Virus record (IMG/VR): IMGVR_UViG_3300013113_000999
Coordinates: 1-20,139 of that record
Length of the DNA stretch: 20,139 nt
Strand: one strand, 5' to 3'
From: a virus
Shown here: positions 1-6,500 of the stretch, piece after piece
Numbering within the stretch: position 1 is the stretch's first letter
How the letters are laid out: each line of letters starts with the position of its first letter
The notes under the pieces: model-generated
Databases searched by the model: none
Seen by the model: only the letters and a program-made list of their open reading frames with translations
What the model was told of the DNA's origin: nothing
Program-made: the position numbers and the translations under genes

Positions 1-457
1 TGGTAAGGCTTGAGCAGGCGAAAAAAGTAAAAGACCCAATCGAAGTCACGCTATCAGGAATAGTTATGCTTTCAAGATCTTCGCAGGAGCCAAAAGCATA
101 ATCCCCAATAGAAGTCACGCTATCAGAAATAATTACGCTTGTAAGATTTTCACAGGTATAAAAAGCATATATCCCAATCGAAGTCACATTACTTCCAACG
201 TAAATAGAAGTAAGATTTTCATTTTCAAAATATCCTTCCGAGCTAGTAATACTCGTAAGATTCCGTGTCTGCTCTGTGCTAGACTGAAAGTCCGTTGTGT
301 AGGGGTAAGATTGCGCAAGAGCAGCATCGCTCATTGGCAAATTAGCCAAGGTAATTTTCTTAGTTTCCCCAGCGCTAGTATCGACAACTGGCAAAATGTC
401 AGTTGCTGCGTTAGCCGAAGTAAGTTCCGTGAGTTGTGATATTTTCTTGTCTGCCAT
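1..457 (-). CDS. Leucine-rich-repeat (BspA/LRR_5-type) phage fibre or adhesin, C-terminus outside window
   Basis: This gene reads leftward from ATG at 457 and runs off the window edge after 152 codons, with no stop. Residues 2-41 ([20 protein letters not shown] onward, to LANLP) resemble the short N-terminal segment of many phage fibre and structural proteins, ISQL-x-ELT...DxLPVVD...TKKITLANL, which I infer attaches the protein to the virion. From about residue 81 there are 23-residue repeats of the form NLTSVxIxDSVTSIGxYAFxxCE, typical of BspA-like LRR_5 repeats: three full units and the start of a fourth. Such repeats generally form solenoids that bind proteins or surface ligands. The likely role is a receptor-binding fibre or virion decoration protein, but a moron-type adhesin is possible. 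There is no signal peptide, which fits assembly in the cytoplasm. The start lacks a Shine-Dalgarno sequence and is preceded by GTGTAATATAAATT, the leader shared with other genes here. Confidence 0.8.
   Translation of the reverse strand, partial: MADKKISQLTELTSANAATDILPVVDTSAGETKKITLANLPMSDAALAQSYPYTTDFQSSTEQTRNLTSITSSEGYFENENLTSIYVGSNVTSIGIYAFYTCENLTSVIISDSVTSIGDYAFGSCEDLESITIPDSVTSIGSFTFFACSSLT
11..217 (-). repeat. Three tandem 69-bp units encoding 23-residue leucine-rich repeats
   Basis: Units lie at 149-217, 80-148 and 11-79 and continue past the left edge. Each encodes one LRR_5 repeat with a central VTSIG core and a C near its end. The units differ at both silent and amino-acid-changing positions, so they are older duplications under protein-level constraint rather than fresh copies. 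Confidence 0.85.
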
Positions 458-471
458 AATTTATATTACAC
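458..471 (-). promoter_or_regulatory. Promoter-like leader GTGTAATATAAATT abutting the LRR gene start
   Basis: Read on the - strand, this 14-mer ends directly at the ATG at 457. It contains TAATAT five bases before ATG and no Shine-Dalgarno sequence. The first nine bases, GTGTAATAT, recur at the same distance from the kinase-fold gene start (975-988 of the 15 kb region, i.e. 15975-15988), and related leaders precede the starts at 1614, 1655 and 14786. No convincing -35 box lies 16-18 bases upstream. Confidence 0.5.
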
Positions 472-506
472 TTAAAGAATAGAATTTTAACAAAACATTG
501 CCTAAT

Positions 507-1016
507 TTAAATTGTTGTGTTCTCACGGAAATATGATTCATAATTTATTTCCAAAAGATAGCAATCAGTATATAAACTTTTTATATATTCATCTTTGGGG
601 TCAAACTGTTTATTGGATCTGAAAAATATTTTGTTGTGTTTTTTAAAAACTTCGAAATTTTTTCTATTTTTGTCTAAAGGCAAAATCGCGCAAGAAATAT
701 TTTTTTGGGAAGTCCTTTTAAAAAATTCTTCAAAAAACCATCTAACAATTTCCATATTATATTCATAAGACATCTCATTCCAAAAGAAAATGTCTATAAA
801 AACCTTGTCCTCATATATATATCCCAAAGCTCCGCACAATAAACGATTGTCTTTTTGTAAAAAAAGTTTGTATTCTTTTTGACCATTGAAAAGTTCATTA
901 AAATTGTAACTAAATTTTATCTCATTAAAATTATTAATAATTTTTGTAAATTGAAGTTTCGCAATTAAATAAGATTCTTTATAATTTGCTTCTTCTGTAA
1001 AATAATATTGGCTCAT
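507..1016 (-). CDS. Possible GNAT-fold N-acyltransferase
   Basis: A 169-residue protein starting at ATG 1016 (MSQYYF). An in-frame TTG nine bases upstream, at 1025, is less likely. The stop of the preceding gene lies one base before the ATG (TAATATG), so the two are probably translationally coupled. The order of elements looks like a divergent GNAT fold: a strand and turn NRLLCGALGYIYEDKVFIDI, then a helix (EIVRWFFEEFFKR), a strand (ISCAILP) and a final helix with a GNAT-like aromatic tail (FKKHNKIFF). I do not see the canonical R/Q-x-x-G-x-G/A acetyl-CoA loop, so this is a fold guess from pattern. The protein is rich in Phe, Tyr, Asn and Lys like the rest of the region. There is no signal peptide or membrane segment. 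A second, much clearer GNAT gene lies at 9935-10381. Confidence 0.4.
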   Translation of the reverse strand: MSQYYFTEEANYKESYLIAKLQFTKIINNFNEIKFSYNFNELFNGQKEYKLFLQKDNRLLCGALGYIYEDKVFIDIFFWNEMSYEYNMEIVRWFFEEFFKRTSQKNISCAILPLDKNRKNFEVFKKHNKIFFRSNKQFDPKDEYIKSLYTDCYLLEINYESYFRENTTI

Positions 1017-1017
1017 A

Positions 1018-1614
1018 TTAATCAAAATAAAATGTTTTTTTGTTGCTGTATTCGCTGTATGTATCTAAATCAAACCCCAAACTGTTCATTTTGCCTACAA
1101 TTTCATGTTCTAAAGAATTTATGTTTATCTGTTCTATGATTTTTTCATCCTTTCTCATTGTTGTGACGTATTTGCCAACTTGATAAATTTTGTCCCTTAT
1201 TTTTGCTCCTGAACTTCTGCGAAATTCTTTGCAAAAAATTTGAGAAAAGTCTTTTTTTAAGAAATAAATTTTGATTTCATCATTTTCTATATCCCAGCCA
1301 ATCCCATACCATTGGAAGCCGTCTGGTTCCGACTCTTGAATATTAAGAGCTTTTAGCATTTTTTGAGCATTTTTTTGGAATAAATTCGGATTGGTTTTAG
1401 TCCCAAAGATAAATCTAGAGCAATTTACAGATTTACCGCAAATGCTAATGGGATAAGAATAACTGGATAAATGTCTGTTTTCCCGAATGTCGTCCTCGCT
1501 TATTAAAGATAGGGTTTTCACAATAAAGTCGTACTCTTGATGGCTAACTAAATCGATTATTAAGCAAACTTCTTTCTGAAAAATGTAAAATTTCTCTTTA
1601 ACTTCTTCAAGCAT
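1018..1614 (-). CDS. Unrecognised 198-residue protein
   Basis: I do not recognise this protein. It starts at ATG 1614, with TATAAT five bases upstream, and is the first gene of a leftward pair with the possible GNAT gene one base downstream. It looks cytoplasmic and mixed alpha/beta. The most distinctive stretch is FQWYGIGWDIENDEIKIYFL near residues 100-120, a strand-turn-strand segment that would suit a beta-sheet core. This is followed by KKDF and a basic EFRRSSGAKIRDK segment. Five cysteines are scattered with no metal-binding spacing. It ends in a Tyr-rich tail. Its divergent position, 40 bp from the start of the tail-tip operon, suggests an accessory or 'moron' gene rather than a structural one, but the sequence itself does not decide. 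Confidence 0.6.
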   Translation of the reverse strand: MLEEVKEKFYIFQKEVCLIIDLVSHQEYDFIVKTLSLISEDDIRENRHLSSYSYPISICGKSVNCSRFIFGTKTNPNLFQKNAQKMLKALNIQESEPDGFQWYGIGWDIENDEIKIYFLKKDFSQIFCKEFRRSSGAKIRDKIYQVGKYVTTMRKDEKIIEQININSLEHEIVGKMNSLGFDLDTYSEYSNKKTFYFD

Positions 1615-1628
1615 AATTTATTATAAAT
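1615..1628 (-). promoter_or_regulatory. Promoter-like leader with TATAAT for the 198-residue gene
   Basis: On the - strand the bases before ATG 1614 read ATTTATAATAAATT, a perfect TATAAT exactly five bases before the start codon. It shares the 40-bp divergent gap 1615-1654 with the + strand tail operon leader, so this small gap appears to hold two back-to-back promoters. No Shine-Dalgarno sequence is present. Confidence 0.5.
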
Positions 1629-1640
1629 TTAATTTAAAAA

Positions 1641-1654
1641 GTGTAAACTTAAAT
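1641..1654 (+). promoter_or_regulatory. Promoter-like leader GTGTAAACTTAAAT at head of tail-tip operon
   Basis: This leader ends directly at ATG 1655. It shares GTGTAA with the leaders at 458-471 and 15975-15988, and carries TAAACT (TANNNT) five bases before the start. There is no Shine-Dalgarno sequence. It would drive the whole + strand operon 1655-9940, since every later gene in that run overlaps its predecessor. Confidence 0.5.
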
Positions 1655-2626
1655 ATGGCGGAAGGAATAAATCAAAAAGTAGCTTCAGAGGCAATGTCTC
1701 TTGATCCAAGTCAAATTTTGGAATTTTATTTGATATATTATGATTGGCCAGAAGATCAAAATAGTGTTTTAGCTCTAACCCCATATCAAAAATCAATTTC
1801 AGATAGGATCATATGGCAAGGGCAGGAATTTATATCATACCCAATGGAAGCCGAAGGTTTCGAAGTCAAAGGGGATAATAGTTTACCAAGACCTAGGCTC
1901 AAAGTATCCAACATACAATATGTTATATCTAAATATTTAAAAGTCCATAATAATCTAATCGGGGCAAAAGTAGTTAGAAAGCGAACTTTTGCAAGGTTTT
2001 TGGATGACATAAATTTTGAAGGAGGTAAAAACCCATATTTTGACATTTCTACACAAGCAAGCGAGGCTTCTGGCGAAATGTTTCTGCCTGATCAGACCTT
2101 TTACATAAACAGAAGAACTACAGAAACAAAAGAATTAGTTGAATTTGAATTGTCTACCGTTTTTGAGTTAGATAATGTTTATATACCAAATAGAAACGTT
2201 TATTCTAGATATTGTACATGGATATACAGAGGGCATGGCTGTAGGTACGCGGGGAAGCCAAAAACAACCTCAAATTCTCAACCATTTACGGATTCTAGCG
2301 GAGCTACTGTTACTCCATCGACAAATAAAGGATTATGGAAAAGCGGCTCAACTTACAGTAAAGGTGATTACGTTTTCGTCCAAATTGAAAATTTCGTCAT
2401 AAGAAAAGAAGATGAAACAGATTTATCTGCACCAGCAGAAAGGCTAAAAACATTTTATGTTTGTGTCGCTAATAGTGTATCGGGGAATGAAAATTTTCCA
2501 CCGATATCAAAAAATTGGCAAAAAGATGAATGCTCAAAAAAAGTCTCTGATTGTAAATTAAGATTTGGAGGTCAATTAAGGTTTGGAGGATACCCAGGAA
2601 CTCATGCATACCCACCAAAAGGATAA
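1655..2626 (+). CDS. L: Phage minor tail protein L (lambda gpL-like Fe-S tail-tip protein) with inserted CBM5/12-like domain
   Basis: This is a tail-tip protein of the lambda gpL family, which joins the distal tail to the J hub and carries an iron-sulfur cluster. It has 323 residues against about 232 in lambda. Two conserved cysteine pairs are visible: C187-x8-C196 (CTWIYRGHGC) and C293-x6-C300 (CSKKVSDC). These spacings match the cluster ligands of lambda gpL (C173/C182 and C205/C212). The family's C-terminal signature CKLRFG...RFGGYPG follows. Between the pairs, where lambda has 22 residues, there are 96. About residues 226-291 of these fit a carbohydrate-binding module family 5/12 pattern: GLWKSGSTYSKGDYVF, then FYVC and a closing P...NW. 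The gene starts the + strand operon, and its last 23 bases overlap the next gene. Confidence 0.88.
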   Translation: MAEGINQKVASEAMSLDPSQILEFYLIYYDWPEDQNSVLALTPYQKSISDRIIWQGQEFISYPMEAEGFEVKGDNSLPRPRLKVSNIQYVISKYLKVHNNLIGAKVVRKRTFARFLDDINFEGGKNPYFDISTQASEASGEMFLPDQTFYINRRTTETKELVEFELSTVFELDNVYIPNRNVYSRYCTWIYRGHGCRYAGKPKTTSNSQPFTDSSGATVTPSTNKGLWKSGSTYSKGDYVFVQIENFVIRKEDETDLSAPAERLKTFYVCVANSVSGNENFPPISKNWQKDECSKKVSDCKLRFGGQLRFGGYPGTHAYPPKG

Positions 2627-2996
2627 ATTTATAAACGATCTTGTAAAATATGCAAATACAGACACGAGTAAAGAGGTTTGTGGTTTTGTATGTTATAGAG
2701 ACGGAGAGCTTTTTTTAAAGCCAGCAAAGAATCATTCAAAAGATAATGATATTTTTATAATAAACCCCGCAGATTTTTTAGAAAGAAAATTAAGCGGCGA
2801 GCTTTTGGCAATATTCCACACTCACGTTAATGCTAAAGAAGATCCCTCTGAGTATGATATTGAAAATTCAAAAAATTGTCTTTACCCCTTTTTGATATAT
2901 TCTTTAGCTACTGAAAGATTTCACTTATTTGACATGCCTCATTTCGAAAGACCAGAAAAAGGTGTAATAAGATTAAAGGAGTTTTTGGATGACTAA
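2604..2996 (+). CDS. JAMM/MPN metallopeptidase, stand-alone N-terminal half of lambda gpK
   Basis: A 130-residue JAB1/MPN/Mov34 metalloprotease-fold protein. The full zinc-binding JAMM pattern is present: a glutamate in KEVCGF (E24), then HTH (H72, H74), seven residues, S82, two residues and D85. Lambda gpK carries this domain at its N-terminus followed by an NlpC/P60 cysteine peptidase; here the second domain is absent. I chose ATG 2604 because AGGA lies a few bases upstream, inside the end of the L gene. A TTG at 2583 would add seven residues that are not typical of the family. The gene overlaps L by 23 bases and the I-like gene by 8. The likely role is tail-tip assembly or processing, but the substrate is unknown even for lambda. 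Confidence 0.85.
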   Translation: MHTHQKDKFINDLVKYANTDTSKEVCGFVCYRDGELFLKPAKNHSKDNDIFIINPADFLERKLSGELLAIFHTHVNAKEDPSEYDIENSKNCLYPFLIYSLATERFHLFDMPHFERPEKGVIRLKEFLDD

Positions 2997-3591
2997 TGTT
3001 ATAATACATGGAGAATTAGCTACAATCTGCGGCAAACAGCACGGATTTAAAGTAAACAAGCTTTTGGATATAACAAGAGCTTTGAATGCGAATAACCCCA
3101 GAGTTAGAAATTTTTTAATTTCTAAATTTAAAGAAGGACTAAGTTATGCGTTTATAGATCCAAAGAATCCAAATAAAAAATGGGAAACTGTGGAGCAACT
3201 TTCTTCTGCCAAAGCTCCCGAAGAAGTGCATATAGTCCCCGTTGTAAATGGAGCTTTTGTGGTGTCAGCCGTTGTGGCAGCTGTAACGGCAGTAGCTGGT
3301 TTTGTAGGTGCAGCTTTTGCTGCACTGGGAACCGCATTAGCTAGTGGCGGATTTTTGGCAAATTTGGGCATAGGCCTATTAATACAAGGTGTTATGTCTT
3401 TATTGTTTCCTGTTGAAATGCCAAAGCTTGCCGATCAGAAGGTGGAAACCAAAATCGATCAATCTAGTTATATTTTTAGCAATTTAGAAAACAATGTAGT
3501 GCAAGGATTTCCTATTCCTTTAGTTTATGGAGAGTTGAGGATTGGATCAAATATTATCTCAACAAACGTTATTGCTGAAGATTTAGTATAA
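2989..3591 (+). CDS. I: Tail assembly protein I (lambda gpI-like)
   Basis: A 200-residue protein matching the layout of lambda tail assembly protein I. Residues 1-80 should form a ubiquitin-like beta-grasp domain. Residues about 85-140 are a long Ala/Val/Gly-rich hydrophobic stretch, glycine-rich toward its end (FVGAAFAALGTALASGGF, GIGLLIQG) and typical of the family. The C-terminus has the signature SYIFSNLENNVVQG, then PIPLVYGELRIGS, which resembles the family's N-x-x-x-QG-x-P-x-P-x-x-YG pattern. The hydrophobic stretch could span a membrane and is thought to matter for tail-tip function or DNA entry. A strong Shine-Dalgarno sequence AAAGGAG (2975-2981) lies seven bases before ATG. The stop overlaps the J start by one base (TAATG), the lambda order K-I-J. 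Confidence 0.85.
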   Translation: MTNVIIHGELATICGKQHGFKVNKLLDITRALNANNPRVRNFLISKFKEGLSYAFIDPKNPNKKWETVEQLSSAKAPEEVHIVPVVNGAFVVSAVVAAVTAVAGFVGAAFAALGTALASGGFLANLGIGLLIQGVMSLLFPVEMPKLADQKVETKIDQSSYIFSNLENNVVQGFPIPLVYGELRIGSNIISTNVIAEDLV

Positions 3592-6500
3592 TGAGTTTTT
3601 ATAAAAACAGATTTAGGAAAAAAATATCAATCGCTGGTAGAAGTAAGGGAGCTAAGCCCTCTTATCTTATGCCTCCGAATGGAGCTTTTTCAAAAATTGG
3701 TTTCCAGATTTATGAAGCATTAGATTTGATATGCGAAGGCCCAGTAGCTGGCCTCACAGATAAAAGAGGATTACTTTTGCAGGGGGATTACGCCAAAAAA
3801 GAGTTTAAACAAGACGATAATAAAATTGGCAGTTCAACAAATGGAATTGATAAAGGTATTTACTTTAACGATGTCTCATTAAGGGAAGAGACTAACCAGC
3901 CAACGCATTCAAAATATGATGTAGAATTTAGAGATGGATCTGAATTTCAAAAAGCTAGTTCTATAGTAAAAACGCCAAGTAAGCTACATAAAATATCAAC
4001 TCCGATAAAGGGGCCATACGAAATGGGCGTTCCATTGTTTGAAGGTTCTGTTGCTAGTGTATCTTGGATTGATCCTAATGATTATATCGAAACAATAAAC
4101 CAAACGTCATCGGGATTTGCGCGTTTATTTTTGTTCTTTGCATTGCTGGGTAATAAAAATGAAAAATATCGAGTGATCACGTCCTCGCCTCATGGAATAA
4201 CAAATGATGATATGGGATATGCTTTTGTTGTTTCTGGCTCTAACAATCTAAATCTTAATGGCACCTACGCTGCAATAGAACGATCCGTAAGTCCTACAGA
4301 AATTGTAGTGTCTTTGCCTAAGAGTAATAATAACTATTATAACGCTACGGGCGGAACATATAAAGTTTTAGAGTTGGGTTCAGAAAACGGAGCGAGAAAA
4401 GGTACGGGAAGTAGAGATGTAAGAAGGGAGGGTACGAGCGCTAGAGACTTTGTAAATTGGCAAAATCTTGGAGTAAGAGAGGTTTTAGAAAAACCATATA
4501 ACTATGTAAATTACGATAAAAATGTAAACAAATTAACAATCGGTTTGCAAATAGACGGTCTTAGCGATACAAAAAGTTATGCAACCGCAAGTGAAAATGA
4601 TGCAGGAAGAAGCAGAATGGGTACGCCGCTGCCATTAACCGTAACTCTCCAGGTGCTCGTAGGAAAGGTTGATAAGGATGGTATAGAAACAATCCAAACA
4701 GCATCATTCACAACAAGAAGCGGCAAAGGGGTGACTCTCGGCGATGGTAACGGGATAATCTCAATAAGCGGAATCATATCTGCTCCATATTCAATTAGTT
4801 TGGAAAATATAACTTTGCCAGCTTTATCTGATACTGATATATATAATTTTGTAAGAGTGAGAAAATCACAATACGAAACTTATTCCAATTTAATTAAAAG
4901 AGATATTGGGGTCGCCACTATAACAGAAATAAATGATCAGACTTATGTATATCCCAATTCCTGTTATGTAGCGACTTCTATAGATTCAAAATATTTCCCG
5001 CAAGTTCCGAGTAGAACTTTCAGACTTAAAGGTAAGAAAATTTTAATACCATCGAATTATAACCCAATTAATGCGAATGGGTCTGATAGAAGATTTTCTA
5101 GTGACGGATCAACAAGAGGTAATCAAATTTACAGTGGCAACTGGGATGGAACATTCAAATTTGGATGGTCCGATAATCCTGCTTGGATTTATTATGATCT
5201 TTTAATCAATACTAGATATGGAATAGGGTCCCACTTAAGGGATGTAGAAATTGTTGATAAGTGGACTTTATATGAAATAGGTATGTATTGTGATGCGGTC
5301 ACAATGAATGACGGAAGCAAAACAACAAATGATTATGGCGGTGCTGGCTATTTCATTGGTTTAGATGATGGATTTGGAGGCTTAGAACCAAGATTTAGCT
5401 GCAATATTATTATAAAAGATCAATTAGGGGCTTTTGAAGCGCTTCAAGATTTGGCTCGGTCTTTCAGGGCGATGACTTACTTTAATAATTCTTGTGTGAC
5501 TGTCAAAGTGGATAGGCCGTATTTTTTTGAAGACTTCAATAATACGGCCACCACAGCACCAAAAGAAAATAAGTTTCCCCCTCATCTAATTTTTAATAAT
5601 TTAAATGTTAAAGACGGAATGTTTTCTTATGCAGATGTAGATAAATCAACTAAATTATCTGCTGTAGAAGTTTCTTTTTTAGATAAAAAAAATAATTACA
5701 GAAGCGCAACAGAATACGTCGAAGATACTGAGGCTATTAAATATGTCGGATTAAACTTTAAACAAATAGATGGCATTGGTGTCACTTCCAGGTCTCAAGC
5801 TCATAGATTAGCTAAATACATTTTATTTGAATCTCAATACACGACCGAAACAGTTTCTTTTAGTGCTGGGTTTGAAGGTCTTCTAATAGAACCAGGAGAT
5901 ATAATCATGGTTGAAGACGAAATGAGAAATTTTACTAAAAATTTCGGAACAATATTGGGGGCAAGTGGAGAGACGACTTACTACGATCCAGATGGAGTTG
6001 GAAATCTTGCAACATTAACTACTGGGAAAGGCCCAGAAGCTATAATTGTGGAACCAGCTATTGGCAGCGATCAATTAGATTATATAACTGGAGGGAATAT
6101 ACACATATATAATCCAGTAGGCAAATCTGGAATCGATGATTTTTACAAAAATCCATCTAGTAATAATGAACTTTATAAGGAAATACATAATCCACAAGTA
6201 ATATCTTTGCAAATTAAACCAGGTGGTTCTGGATTAAGCTATGATATAGTAGATAGTGGAGTAGCTATATATATAAATGGCTTAAACAATTTTGCAAATG
6301 GGAATGCTCAAAGCCAATGGTTCTCGGAAAAAGATGTGAATATAAGACATGGATCTATCTACAATATTGATGCAAGCGGTAGATCTCCAAACTATTATAG
6401 AGTATTAAATATACAAGAAGATAAAGAAAAAGGATTCAATATATCTGCGACAATTCACCATACTGGCAAATTTAAATTTGTTGAAGAAAATATAGCCTTT

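Noticed and set aside
1-217. Regular ~69-base repeats that could suggest a CRISPR array
   Set aside because: The repeats are in frame within an open reading frame, have no unique spacers, and encode classic 23-residue leucine-rich repeats.
458-506. A full sigma70 promoter (-35 plus -10) before the LRR gene
   Set aside because: The -10-like TAATAT is good, but no TTGACA-like hexamer sits at 16-18 bases; TTGTTA at 19 bases is too far and weak.
1017-1025. TTG start at 1025 for the possible GNAT gene
   Set aside because: ATG 1016 lies one base after the previous stop, a standard coupled start; TTG would overlap the previous gene's end without an RBS.
2583-2603. TTG start 21 bases upstream for the JAMM gene
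   Set aside because: It adds seven residues inside the end of L. ATG 2604 has AGGA just upstream and gives the normal family start.
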